Assembly: GCA_023229425.1 (NCBI GenBank) | Contig: JALNZG010000007.1 | Coordinates: 62,001-126,000 of the forward strand | Length of the DNA stretch: 64,000 bases | Reading direction: 5' to 3' | From: Ignavibacteriaceae bacterium | Lineage (GTDB): Bacteria; Bacteroidota; Ignavibacteria; Ignavibacteriales; Ignavibacteriaceae | Shown: positions 47,674-56,206 of the stretch, piece after piece | How positions within the stretch are numbered: position 1 is the stretch's first letter | How the letters are laid out: every line of letters begins with the position of its first letter | The notes under the pieces: model-generated | Told to the model about the DNA's origin: nothing | What the model saw: the letters and a program-made list of their open reading frames with translations, nothing else | Database searches by the model: none | Position numbers and translations under genes: made by a program

Positions 47674-48867
47674 ATGAATATCAACGAACTACAAAAACTC
47701 GCTTCCAGGAAGAAGAAAAATGTTATCGGTCTAATGTCCGGCACTTCACTTGATGGAGTTGACGCTGTTTTAGTCGAAGTTTCCGGCTGCGGAACAAAAA
47801 CGAAGATCAAGCAACTCGGTTTTATTACATATCCTTTTCCGCGCGGTTTAAAGAAAAAAATATTAGAGAACTCAAAGCCAAACTCCGGCAATGTTACGGA
47901 TATTTGCAGACTTAATTTTCTAATCGCACATCTTTATTTTGATGCCGTAAAAGAACTTTGTAGAAAAAGCAAATTTAATTTAGCGGATGTTGATTTGATC
48001 GGTTCGCACGGACAAACAGTTCATCATCTTCCGCTGAAGAGAAATTATTACGGTTATAATTTCGGTTCAACATTGCAAATAGGTGATCCAAGTGTTATAG
48101 CAAAATTAACCGGAGTTCTAACAATTGGTGATTTCAGAACAGGCGATGTTGCGCTTGGCGGACAAGGGGCGCCGCTGGTTCCTTATTTTGATCACATCAT
48201 GTTTCATTCAAATAAAAAGAACAGGGCGCTGCTTAACATCGGCGGAATCTCAAACATTACTGTGTTAAATAGGAAAGGTGACGCTTCTTCCGTAATCGCT
48301 TTTGATACCGGTCCCGGCAACATGATGCTCGATCTTCTCGCAAAAAAATATTTTAATGTTGAATACGATAAGAGCGGAAACATCGCCTCCGGCGGAAAGA
48401 TAAACCAAGAGATTCTTCGATTGTTGAAAAAACAGGATAACTACATCGAGAAGAAAATTCCCAAATCAACAGGACGCGAATATTATGGCGCTGAATTTTT
48501 AGCTCCTTTGTTAAAAAAGTTCCGCAAAGTTCCGAAGGAAGATTTACTCGCAACCGTTGCCGATTTTACCGCTTACGGCGTTTATCGCAATTATGAAAAA
48601 TTTATAAAAAGCGAAACGGAAATAGCAGAGTTGTTTGTTAGCGGCGGCGGAGCGAGAAATAATTTTATCATGAATTCGTTGAAAAAATATTTTGGCAGAT
48701 CGGTTGAAATAAAAAACGTAAAAGATTTAGGAATCTCATCGGACGCGAAAGAAGCCATTTGCTTTGCGGTACTTGCAAACGAAACTTTGGCGGGAAATCC
48801 GGCTAATATTCAGCGCGTTACCTGCGCAATTAAACCAACGATTTTGGGAAAGATTTGTTTACCTTGA
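47674..48867 (+). CDS. anmK: Anhydro-N-acetylmuramic acid kinase
   Basis: A 397-residue kinase that turns 1,6-anhydro-MurNAc from cell-wall turnover into MurNAc 6-phosphate. VIGLMSGTSLDGVDAVLVE is the diagnostic N-terminal motif, with IGSHGQTVHHLP, TIGDFRTGDVALGGQGAPLVP and LLNIGGISNITVL following. The frame opens at 47647, but the ATG at 47674 is preferred: a -7 promoter box lies between the two. The peptidoglycan-recycling partner MurQ is not nearby. Confidence 0.95.
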   Translation: MNINELQKLASRKKKNVIGLMSGTSLDGVDAVLVEVSGCGTKTKIKQLGFITYPFPRGLKKKILENSKPNSGNVTDICRLNFLIAHLYFDAVKELCRKSKFNLADVDLIGSHGQTVHHLPLKRNYYGYNFGSTLQIGDPSVIAKLTGVLTIGDFRTGDVALGGQGAPLVPYFDHIMFHSNKKNRALLNIGGISNITVLNRKGDASSVIAFDTGPGNMMLDLLAKKYFNVEYDKSGNIASGGKINQEILRLLKKQDNYIEKKIPKSTGREYYGAEFLAPLLKKFRKVPKEDLLATVADFTAYGVYRNYEKFIKSETEIAELFVSGGGARNNFIMNSLKKYFGRSVEIKNVKDLGISSDAKEAICFAVLANETLAGNPANIQRVTCAIKPTILGKICLP

Positions 48868-48882
48868 AGAAGATATCTCGTT

Positions 48883-48906
48883 CCTGCCTGCCTAACGGCA
48901 GGCAGG
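48883..48906. repeat. Inverted repeat after anmK
   Basis: CCTGCCTGCC, TAAC, GGCAGGCAGG, 16 bases past the anmK stop. Same arm sequence as the palindrome inside the GH2-like gene (33831-33848). May serve as a terminator stem but lacks a T-run. Confidence 0.7.
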
Positions 48907-49088
48907 CGGAACTTTGGGGGGCGGGGCGTTTTAATTCTACCAATATTTCAGCCCTAACGGAATTGGAAAAGATAAATCCCGGAGGGTGGAATATTAAAAT
49001 GGACAAAACCAATAGGGAGAAATTTGCCGAATTTGTTAGAGAGGTAACATTTTTTGTGGGGATATTTCTCAAGAGGATTTTCTTTTCT

Positions 49089-49171
49089 TAGTGCGGCTCA
49101 GTGATCTTAGTGTCTAAGTGGGAAAGGCATTTTCACCACTGAGGCACTAAGGACACAAAGAAACACTAAGA
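49089..49171. repeat. Interspersed repeat copy A between anmK and truA
   Basis: A G/T-A/C-rich stretch with an inverted-repeat plan: GTGATCTTAGTGTCTAAGTG, a short spacer, then CACTGAGGCACTAAGGACAC. A related copy lies at 58808-58880. No gene is seen in 48868-49165. Confidence 0.65.
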
Positions 49172-49945
49172 TATTTTAATCAGCGGAGAAAATTCTTCTC
49201 TAAACTTTTCTCCTTTGTAAATAACTTGTTCTAAATACAAACCCGAAGGAGGAGCGGTGAACTTTGCCGGCTCGTTTCGTAACGAGGTTAGATATTTTAT
49301 CACATCATTTTCGGTTAAATGATTGCGTCCAACTTCTGCCGTTACGCCAACCATTCTGCGGACTTGCTTCCACAAAAAATGTGAACCGATAATTCTGATA
49401 AGAATCAGATCGTCAACTTCGGTAAGGGTAATATCATTAATCAAAACTTTGGTTGATTTTTCTTCCATGTTCTTATCGGTAAACGAAGCAAAGTCGTGCA
49501 TACCAATAAAAAGCTGCAAAGTTGATCTCATTTTATTCGTATCGAGTTTATCTTTTATCCACCAGACGAACTGCTTGCCGAACGCGGTTCTCCGTCTTGA
49601 AATTTGGTAAAGATAACTGCGCATTTCAACATCTTTGCGCGCGTGAAAATTATTGTGAGCTTTTTCAACTTCAATAATATTTATGTCGTAGGGAAGAAGA
49701 TCGTTGAACTTCATTTTGATAATTTCGGGGGCGAGCATGGTTCTCACATCGAGCGAAGCAACCTGCCGCAGCGCGTGAACTCCCGCATCGGTTCTTCCTG
49801 CTCCTTGAATATCAACTTCGCGGGTATTGAAAATATCTTCTGCAATTCGTTGCAGCGTTCCTTGAACGGTTTTGCTGTCGCGCTGTTTTTGCCAGCCGCT
49901 GTAGCGGGTGCCGTCGTACTCGATAAACATTTTGAATTTGGACAT
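49166..49945 (-). CDS. truA: tRNA pseudouridine(38-40) synthase
   Basis: A 259-residue enzyme that makes pseudouridine at tRNA positions 38-40. IEYDGTRYSGWQKQ at the start and the catalytic Asp in GAGRTDAGVHALRQ are present, followed by HNNFHARKDVEMRSYLY and FLWKQVRRMVG. Length is normal. It is preceded by a heptamer repeat and a four-helix-bundle gene that separates it from queD. Confidence 0.96.
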   Translation of the reverse strand: MSKFKMFIEYDGTRYSGWQKQRDSKTVQGTLQRIAEDIFNTREVDIQGAGRTDAGVHALRQVASLDVRTMLAPEIIKMKFNDLLPYDINIIEVEKAHNNFHARKDVEMRSYLYQISRRRTAFGKQFVWWIKDKLDTNKMRSTLQLFIGMHDFASFTDKNMEEKSTKVLINDITLTEVDDLILIRIIGSHFLWKQVRRMVGVTAEVGRNHLTENDVIKYLTSLRNEPAKFTAPPSGLYLEQVIYKGEKFREEFSPLIKIS

Positions 49946-49956
49946 GGTTTTCTTTA

Positions 49957-49977
49957 ATTAGGAATTACGAATTAGGA
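49957..49977. repeat. 7-bp-period repeat, left flank of the four-helix-bundle gene
   Basis: Three 7-base units: ATTAGGA, ATTACGA, ATTAGGA. The same units occur in the opposite orientation at 50337-50364, so the gene between is bracketed by inverted repeats. Confidence 0.85.
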
Positions 49978-50333
49978 AATAATTTTGATTTCATTGTTTT
50001 AATAATTGTGCCGGTTATTTTTAAGAGTTCGTCGCAATCATTTATAATTGATTGGAACTGTTTATCATCAATGTAATTTGTATCATGTAAAATTCTTAAC
50101 CAGTAATGAGTTTCGCGAGCTTCTTTATAAGAAATATTTAATTTCATATAAAAATCTTTTTGCGATTGAGCTCCAATCGCTTCTTCAACATTGGCTCCAA
50201 TTGAAGTCCCCGATCTTAAAATTTGTTTTGAAAGTGTGAATTCCTTCTTTTCTTCTTTTAAAAATTGATAAAGTTTTACAATTCTTATTGCGAATTGATA
50301 ACTTTTCTCTTTTAGAACATTCTGTTCTTTCAT
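49965..50333 (-). CDS. Four-helix-bundle protein (23S rRNA intervening-sequence type)
   Basis: A 122-residue helical protein of the S23/IVP family, first described inside 23S rRNA intervening sequences and later found scattered in many genomes. SYQFAIRIVKLYQFL, ILRSGTSIGANVEEA and SQKDFYMKLNISYKEARETHYWL are the family signatures. Here it lies between queD and truA, not in an rRNA gene. Inverted copies of a 7-base-period repeat overlap or touch both ends of the gene, as in a small mobile cassette. Function unknown. Confidence 0.88.
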   Translation of the reverse strand: MKEQNVLKEKSYQFAIRIVKLYQFLKEEKKEFTLSKQILRSGTSIGANVEEAIGAQSQKDFYMKLNISYKEARETHYWLRILHDTNYIDDKQFQSIINDCDELLKITGTIIKTMKSKLFPNS

Positions 50334-50335
50334 CT

Positions 50336-50761
50336 CTAATTCCTAATTCCTAATTCGTAATTCTGCTCGGCGTACGAGTCTTCGGTTTCATAAATTCTTG
50401 CAGTAATTTTTCTAATATTTTCCGGAAGAGAGATTTTCTTTATTTCGTCAATAAAATAATTGCAAATATTTTCTGCGGTTGAGTGAAAATCAACCACAAC
50501 GGTTTTAGAATTTAGTTTCTCCAACGCATCAATTAAATCTTTATCTTCTTTATAAACCATAAATGCATGGTCAAGATTTTCGATGATCGGGTTGACGATT
50601 TTTTTAACATCGTAAAAATCAATTAACATGCCCTGCTCGTCCGGTTCGCCTTCAATTTCAAGGCGGAGTTTGTACGAGTGTCCGTGCAGATTTTTACATT
50701 TTCCTTTGTGAAAAGGGAGTCGGTGCCCCATTTCCCAATCGAATACTTTAGCTATTTTCAT
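50336..50761 (-). CDS. queD: 6-carboxytetrahydropterin synthase
   Basis: A 141-residue enzyme making 6-carboxy-tetrahydropterin from dihydroneopterin triphosphate in queuosine synthesis. Zn-binding His residues and the catalytic Cys are in MGHRLPFHKGKCKNLHGHSY; the later HSTAENICNYF and YETEDSYAEQN are typical. The ATG at 50761 shares its A with the queE stop (TAATG), which decides the start over the upstream in-frame codon. The final residues NYELGIRN are coded by the 7-base repeat, so the C-terminus has been remade. Confidence 0.94.
   Translation of the reverse strand: MKIAKVFDWEMGHRLPFHKGKCKNLHGHSYKLRLEIEGEPDEQGMLIDFYDVKKIVNPIIENLDHAFMVYKEDKDLIDALEKLNSKTVVVDFHSTAENICNYFIDEIKKISLPENIRKITARIYETEDSYAEQNYELGIRN
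50337..50364. repeat. 7-bp-period repeat, right flank, coding the QueD C-terminus
   Basis: Four 7-base units: TAATTCC, TAATTCC, TAATTCG, TAATTCT. Read on the minus strand they give the last residues and stop of queD. A similar run (TTCCTAA units) lies at 14049-14067 between argJ and argB. Confidence 0.85.
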
Positions 50762-51399
50762 TAAACACCTTTCTGTTCCGGATGCCAAATAAATTTGTGC
50801 ATCTGCAGTTGAAATCTTATTTGTAAGTTATCTTCTAAAATCCATTTTACCATTGTTGCAGGTTCAATTTTGCCGAACACGACGGAGAAGAGAATTTCAC
50901 ATTTGTTTTGTAAATCATATTTAGCAAGAATGATTTTCGCCCACTCATAATCTTCGAGCGAACCGAGAACAAATTTTACTTCATCACTTCTTTTAAGGAA
51001 TTGAATATTCTCATAAAGATTTTTCTTCTCCATATTGCTTGAAGGACATTTCAGATCCATAATAATCTTTACTCGTTGATCGATATGCTCGATCGGCAGA
51101 CTTCCGCCGGTTTCAAGCAGAACCTCGAAACCTTTATCGCACAGCAATTTCATCAACTCTAATGATTCACTTTGCACCAAAGGTTCACCACCGGTCAGTT
51201 CAACTAACTTGCATTGATATTTTTCAACTTCGGTAAGAATTGCTTCAAGTGATAACTCTTTCCCTTCATAAAACGCATATTCCGTATCGCAATAAGAGCA
51301 GCGCAAGTTGCAGTACGTTAAGCGGATAAAAACACACGGAAGTCCTGCTTTAGTGCTTTCTCCTTGAATGGAATAATATATTTCGTTTACTTTGAGCAT
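50761..51399 (-). CDS. queE: 7-carboxy-7-deazaguanine synthase (radical SAM)
   Basis: A 212-residue radical SAM enzyme that contracts the pterin ring to 7-carboxy-7-deazaguanine. The N-terminal YYSIQGESTKAGLPCVFIRL and the cluster motif CNLRCSYCDTEYAF (C-x3-C-x2-C) are diagnostic; VELTGGEPLVQ is the SAM-binding GGE segment. I use the ATG at 51399 (MLKVNEIYYS) because a -7 promoter box sits 12 bases upstream, inside the longer frame's first codons. It is co-transcribed with queD. Confidence 0.94.
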   Translation of the reverse strand: MLKVNEIYYSIQGESTKAGLPCVFIRLTYCNLRCSYCDTEYAFYEGKELSLEAILTEVEKYQCKLVELTGGEPLVQSESLELMKLLCDKGFEVLLETGGSLPIEHIDQRVKIIMDLKCPSSNMEKKNLYENIQFLKRSDEVKFVLGSLEDYEWAKIILAKYDLQNKCEILFSVVFGKIEPATMVKWILEDNLQIRFQLQMHKFIWHPEQKGV

Positions 51400-51411
51400 A
51401 AAATGACACTG

Positions 51412-51419
51412 CAAATATA
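51412..51419 (-). promoter_or_regulatory. -7 box of queE-queD
   Basis: TATATTTG on the minus strand, ending 12 bases before the queE ATG at 51399, which predicts a leader of only about five bases. No preQ1 riboswitch fits in so short a leader. Confidence 0.5.
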
Positions 51420-51639
51420 CGGGAAATAGAGGTGCGACTTAAATTTTGCCGCCCCCGTTTTTATAAGTAATTTGCATTTGTATTTTTAGAGGTAATTTCG
51501 AAGCCAAATTCGTAATCTGAATCATAATCCTAATCTTACTCCAATTTTCTTATCTCTTTTTTGATTAAGATTACGATTAAGATCAAGAAATCAAATTTTC
51601 AAATAAAGATTTTTTCAAACAGACAAAGACCACTACCAA

Positions 51640-52575
51640 ATGAACATTATTGAAATTGAAAATCTAAGTAAAACTTTCTCAACCTTTTTCGGTAAGAAAA
51701 CAGTAACCGCGCTTACTAATGTGAGCTTATCAATCGAACAGGGAACCATCTTCGGGTTACTTGGTCAAAACGGCGCCGGCAAAACCACGTTAATAAAAGT
51801 TTTACTTGGAATTGTTTATCCAACTTCCGGCTCGTGCAAAATGTTTGAGGAAGATTTTACAAATATTCACTTGAAAAAGAGAATCGGTTTTTTGCCGGAG
51901 AATCATAAATTTCCAAACTACATGACCGGGAAAGAAGTGTTGACTTTTTTCGGCAAATTAAGCGGATTAGAAAATCTCCATCTTACAAAACGAATTGACG
52001 AAATGCTCGAACTTGTACAAATGACAAAGTGGAGCAAAAGCAAAATTAAAACCTATTCAAAAGGAATGATGCAGCGGCTTGGTCTTGCGCAGGCAATGCT
52101 GAACAATCCCGATCTTCTTTTTCTTGATGAACCGACCGATGGCGTTGATCCGATTGGGCGAAAAGAGATACGCAATGTGCTTCTTGCGCTAAAAGAAGAA
52201 GGCAAGACTATTTTTCTAAACAGCCATTTGCTTTCTGAAGTTGAATTGATCACCGACCGTGTTGCCGTTCTTCATAAAGGAAAAATTATTAGAGAAGGAA
52301 ATGTTCACGAGTTAACCGACAAAAAAGAAGAGTACAAAATTGTTGTTGATGCCGAACTCGATTTTCTTCTCGATGCCATCATCAAAGAAAAATATACGCT
52401 GCAAAAAGTTTCTTCATCAACCTATCTCATTCGTGTTGATGAGAACAGAACGGTGAACGATTTTGTAGATCATTTACGAAACAAGGGTGTCTCAATTAAA
52501 GAAATGGCGCAGGAAAAAAATTCTCTTGAAGATGTGTTTATCTCATTGGTTCAAGCAGAGGAGAAAAATTCATGA
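51640..52575 (+). CDS. ABC transporter ATP-binding protein
   Basis: A 311-residue ABC ATPase. Walker A is GQNGAGKTTLIKVLLG (near residue 44), the signature YSKGMMQRLGLAQAM and Walker B LLFLDEPTDGVDPIGRKE; the H-loop is in NSHLLSEVE. The extra 70 residues after the nucleotide domain are usual for ABC-2 export subunits. Its stop overlaps the start of the permease gene by 4 bases. Probably an exporter or a gliding/T9SS-type accessory ABC system; the substrate is unknown. Confidence 0.94.
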   Translation: MNIIEIENLSKTFSTFFGKKTVTALTNVSLSIEQGTIFGLLGQNGAGKTTLIKVLLGIVYPTSGSCKMFEEDFTNIHLKKRIGFLPENHKFPNYMTGKEVLTFFGKLSGLENLHLTKRIDEMLELVQMTKWSKSKIKTYSKGMMQRLGLAQAMLNNPDLLFLDEPTDGVDPIGRKEIRNVLLALKEEGKTIFLNSHLLSEVELITDRVAVLHKGKIIREGNVHELTDKKEEYKIVVDAELDFLLDAIIKEKYTLQKVSSSTYLIRVDENRTVNDFVDHLRNKGVSIKEMAQEKNSLEDVFISLVQAEEKNS

Positions 52576-53369
52576 AAAACATTTGGCTGATGACTTTTTA
52601 CACATTGCGTGAATCAATTTCAAAAAAAGTTTTTATTGCATTTTCAATTTTTGTGCTTTTAATGCTTGTCGGCGTTTTCTTTGCCGCGTCTTCGAACTTT
52701 GGAGAAACTTTGAAGCAAAACCCACAAGACTTTCACAGAATGATGATTTTCTTTAAAATGGGGGCAGCAAACTTTGTGCTTAGTTTTGGATTTTTACTTT
52801 CCATTTTCGCATGTGCAAGTTTTATTCCCTCTTTACTTGAAAAAGGAACGATAGATTTATTTCTTTCAAAACCGATAAGCCGTGCCCAATTATTGTTCGG
52901 GAAATATTTAGGTGGTTTGCTCATCTTTTTCATCCATATTTTTGTTTTGATTTGTGGAATATGGTTGATTGCCGGACTCAAGTTTGGCGATTGGGATTTT
53001 TCATTTCTTCCTTTGTTGCTCAGTTCCCTTTTTTATTTTGCAATATTGAACGCTGTGCTTCTCCTTTTCGGTGTACTCTCAAAAAGTTCGGGAACAAGCA
53101 TGATGTTCGCCTATTTATTGATGTTTGTCAGCCCGCTTTTGGCTAACCGTCAGCAATTCTTCTTTTTTCTTCAAGGAAAAGAGACATTAAAAGCAATTGT
53201 AGATGGAATTTATTACGTGCTTCCAAAACTTCATGAGATTCAAAATATTCCTAAAATGCTTGCGCTTGGTGAAGGGAAAATCGAATTGCAGATACTCATC
53301 AGTTCTTTCCTTTTTTTACTCGTGGTAATTTATTCCGGGTTTTACCTTTTTGAGAAAGAAGATTATTGA
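52572..53369 (+). CDS. ABC-2 type transporter permease
   Basis: A 265-residue membrane protein with about six helices, ABC-2 type. LEKGTIDLFLSKPISRAQLL, following an early FIPSLLEKG turn, is the coupling region typical of this class. It starts four bases inside the ATPase gene, so the two proteins are made in a fixed ratio and form the exporter together. No third component is encoded next to it. Confidence 0.9.
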   Translation: MKNIWLMTFYTLRESISKKVFIAFSIFVLLMLVGVFFAASSNFGETLKQNPQDFHRMMIFFKMGAANFVLSFGFLLSIFACASFIPSLLEKGTIDLFLSKPISRAQLLFGKYLGGLLIFFIHIFVLICGIWLIAGLKFGDWDFSFLPLLLSSLFYFAILNAVLLLFGVLSKSSGTSMMFAYLLMFVSPLLANRQQFFFFLQGKETLKAIVDGIYYVLPKLHEIQNIPKMLALGEGKIELQILISSFLFLLVVIYSGFYLFEKEDY

Positions 53370-53508
53370 GTTTTCCATTATTGGGTTTATTTTTTTTAAT
53401 TTGAGAATTTCTAATGAAGGAACCGCCAAAAAAGTTTAATTCAAGTAGGATGTAAGTGGAATAATATTTGTTAAAGTGGAATGTTTTTATGATTATAAGA
53501 GAAAATAT

Positions 53509-54441
53509 ATGAACGAAAAATTTGAAATTGAAGAATTGGTTCGCAATGCGAAAATTGCAAACGATGATGATGGGATAAATTCCGTGGCAATAATCGGAGC
53601 CGGAATTATGGGACAAGGGATTGCTCAAACTATTGCCGCCGCCGGAATAGACGTCATCGTGATCGAAAAAGACCTGGAACATCTAGACACCGGTAAAAAC
53701 CGGTTAGCAGAAGATATTGACCGGGAAATTAAACGCTGGGCAATGACGTCATCGGAAAAGAAAGCTATTCTTAGTAGAATTAAATGGTCTCTAAACTTGT
53801 CTGATGCCGCAGAAACAAAATTGATCATTGAATCTGTTGACGAAAATATGGAGCTTAAAAAAACTATTTTCAAACAACTTGATAACATTGCCGCACCGGA
53901 AGCCATTTTTGTTTCAAATACTTCTACGCTTAGCTTAACAAAAATTGCAGAAGTAACAAAGCGTACGGATAGAATTATCGGAATGCACTTCTTAAACCCT
54001 GTTCCAAAAGTTCCCCTGGTAGAATTAGTAAAAGCGTTGGATACCTCCAACGAAACAGTAGCTAAGGTTAAAGAGTTTGCTTCGCGGATCGGGAAAACTG
54101 CGATTGAAGTTTATGAGTATCCCGGATACGTTACTACACGCTCAATCGTTCCATTGCTAAACGAAGCGATGTATATTTTACTCGAAGATATTGCCACAGC
54201 AAAAGATATCGATACAGCAATGAAACTTGGGTACAATTTTCAAAACGGACCTTTGGAAATGGCTGATATGATGGGTTTGGATGAAGTTTTAGCCTGGATG
54301 GATACGCTCTGGAAAACACTCGGCGAACCACGGTACCGCGCTTGTCCTATTTTACGGAAACTTGTTCGAGAAAGAAAACTTGGTAAAAAAACCGGTGAAG
54401 GATTTTATAAGTACGATGTTAATGGAAAGATTGTTTATTAA
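53509..54441 (+). CDS. 3-hydroxyacyl-CoA dehydrogenase
   Basis: A 310-residue enzyme that oxidises 3-hydroxyacyl-CoA, or reduces acetoacetyl-CoA, with NAD(P). The Rossmann loop is VAIIGAGIMGQGIAQTIAAA, the catalytic His is in GMHFLNPVPKVPLVELV and the C-terminal dimer domain has NGPLEMADMMGLDEVL and KLGKKTGEGFYKYD. The first 25 residues are an extra acidic N-terminus. The ATG at 53509 is chosen over one 33 bases upstream because it follows AAGAGAAAA and better fits the family. It stands alone, with no other beta-oxidation gene nearby. Confidence 0.92.
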   Translation: MNEKFEIEELVRNAKIANDDDGINSVAIIGAGIMGQGIAQTIAAAGIDVIVIEKDLEHLDTGKNRLAEDIDREIKRWAMTSSEKKAILSRIKWSLNLSDAAETKLIIESVDENMELKKTIFKQLDNIAAPEAIFVSNTSTLSLTKIAEVTKRTDRIIGMHFLNPVPKVPLVELVKALDTSNETVAKVKEFASRIGKTAIEVYEYPGYVTTRSIVPLLNEAMYILLEDIATAKDIDTAMKLGYNFQNGPLEMADMMGLDEVLAWMDTLWKTLGEPRYRACPILRKLVRERKLGKKTGEGFYKYDVNGKIVY

Positions 54442-54448
54442 TTCACCT

Positions 54449-54595
54449 TACGCATACTGCGTATCAAGTAACCCCGGCATTTATGCCGGGGGTTAAATAA
54501 GACCAAATACTTGGGCTTTAGCCCATTAATAGCCAAAATAATGGCTAAAGCCTGAGTTGCCGACGTTTGTTCCATCCCCGCCATAAATGGCGGGG
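54449..54595. repeat. Cluster of four palindromes in the 54442-54775 gap
   Basis: TACGCA-TAC-TGCGTA (54449-54463), CCCCGGCAT-TT-ATGCCGGGG (54472-54491), a longer pair built on GGCTTTAGCC and GGCTAAAGCC (54514-54552), and CCCCGCCAT-AA-ATGGCGGGG (54576-54595). The second may end the hbd transcript. After 54650 the gap has AT-rich runs of a 6-7-base TTAATC type and then the ackA leader. No gene is seen in this 334-base gap. Confidence 0.75.
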
Positions 54596-54775
54596 TTAAT
54601 AAATAAGAGTTCTGCGTAACATGACTTATTAATTTAGAAAGAGAAGTAGTTGTTTAATCTCTTAATCTTAATCTTTTTCTTAATCCTTTTCGCGAACTTT
54701 AAAAGAGAGTAAGATTATGAATACGATTAAGATTAAGAATTTATTTGGTTTTATAAAGAAAGTGAAAATGAGAAA

Positions 54776-55969
54776 ATGAAAGTATTAGTTTTAAATTCAG
54801 GCAGTTCATCTATCAAATATCAATTTATAGATACAGAACAAAAATTTGCACTGGCAAAAGGTATTGTTGAGCGAATCGGTATGAGCGGTGCAGTTCTTAG
54901 CCACACAAGACACGATGGAAACAATGTTAGAATTGTAGCTGAAATTTTAGACCATGCGATGGCAATCGAATACGTGCTTGCCGTAATGCTCAGCAAAAAC
55001 CACGGCGTAATCGAAGACAAATCCGATATTGACGCTGTTGGGCATCGAGTTGTTCACGGAGGTGAATCATTTTCCGGTTCTGTTTTGATGACCGACGAAG
55101 TGATGAGTGTTCTCCAGGAAAATATTGAATTAGCTCCGCTGCATAATCCACCAAACATTAAAGGTATCCAAGCAGTTACGAGAACATTGCCGGAGACAAA
55201 ACAGTGTGTTGTTTTCGATACGGCGTTTCATATTAAAATGCCGGCAAGAGCATATCTGTACGGTATTCCTTATGAACTTTATAAGCGTCATAAAATCAGA
55301 CGCTATGGTTTTCACGGAACTTCCCACCGTTACGTTTCTGAAATTGCCGCTTCAATGTTAGGCAAACCGATTACCGAATTAAAAATTATTACTGCACATC
55401 TCGGCAACGGATGCAGTATGGCTGCTGTTGATAAAGGAATTTCTGTTGACACATCAATGGGCTTCACACCGCTTGAAGGATTGTTGATGGGAACAAGAGC
55501 AGGCGACATCGATCCTTCGGTCATTCTTTATATTATGGGAAAAGAAGGACTTTCACTTTCCGAAGCAGGCGTTTTACTGAATAAGCACAGCGGACTTATC
55601 GGCATAAGCGGGGAAAGCAGCGATATGCGCGAAATTGAATCGGCGATAGGAGAAGGCAACAAGCGGGCTAAAGTTGCTTTTGACGTTTTTACTTATCGTA
55701 TAAAAAAATATGTCGGCGCGTATGCTGCAGCTATGGGGGGAATTGATGCTCTCGTTTTCACCGGCGGCATCGGTGAGAATTCTTCTCTTGTACGAAGTAC
55801 GGTTTGCAACGGACTTGAATTTCTCGGTATTGAAATTGATGAAGAAAAAAACAAAGCCAAGAAAAATGAACTTTCGAAAGAGGGAAGCAAAGTTCATGTT
55901 CTTCGCATCCCGACAAATGAAGAACTTGTAATTGCAATGGATACGGCAGAAATAGTTTCTGCACTTTAA
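54776..55969 (+). CDS. ackA: Acetate kinase
   Basis: A 397-residue enzyme interconverting acetyl phosphate and acetate with ATP. LVLNSGSSSIKYQFID at the start and YGFHGTSHRYVSE in the middle are the two signatures; HLGNGCSMAAVDKG and FTGGIGENSSLVRS complete the active site. Full length. pta is not in the window. A terminator follows. Confidence 0.97.
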   Translation: MKVLVLNSGSSSIKYQFIDTEQKFALAKGIVERIGMSGAVLSHTRHDGNNVRIVAEILDHAMAIEYVLAVMLSKNHGVIEDKSDIDAVGHRVVHGGESFSGSVLMTDEVMSVLQENIELAPLHNPPNIKGIQAVTRTLPETKQCVVFDTAFHIKMPARAYLYGIPYELYKRHKIRRYGFHGTSHRYVSEIAASMLGKPITELKIITAHLGNGCSMAAVDKGISVDTSMGFTPLEGLLMGTRAGDIDPSVILYIMGKEGLSLSEAGVLLNKHSGLIGISGESSDMREIESAIGEGNKRAKVAFDVFTYRIKKYVGAYAAAMGGIDALVFTGGIGENSSLVRSTVCNGLEFLGIEIDEEKNKAKKNELSKEGSKVHVLRIPTNEELVIAMDTAEIVSAL

Positions 55970-55987
55970 GAAATAGAATACTACATT

Positions 55988-56014
55988 AAAGCCCGGATTG
56001 TCTTTCGGGCTTTT
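55988..56014 (+). terminator. Terminator of ackA
   Basis: AAAGCCCG (55988-55995) and CGGGCTTT (56006-56013) form a stem with a 10-base loop, closing with TTTT, 18 bases past the ackA stop. Confidence 0.8.
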
Positions 56015-56206
56015 CATTCCTCGGCGAGCTAAATGGAAAATTTTTGATTCATTCATGAATTAACTTTTCAGCATTTTTTTCTATTATACCTGTCAAATTG
56101 CTGTTCAACATGAATTAAGTATGTTTGCATTAAAAAAAAGGCGGTTTTATTAATATGATTGAACTCCATCGCTTAAAATATTTCTTACTAAGCAAAAGGT
56201 GAAGTT

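Noticed and set aside
51400..51480. Possible preQ1 riboswitch upstream of queE
   Set aside because: The promoter box is too close to the start codon and no H-type pseudoknot pattern is visible.
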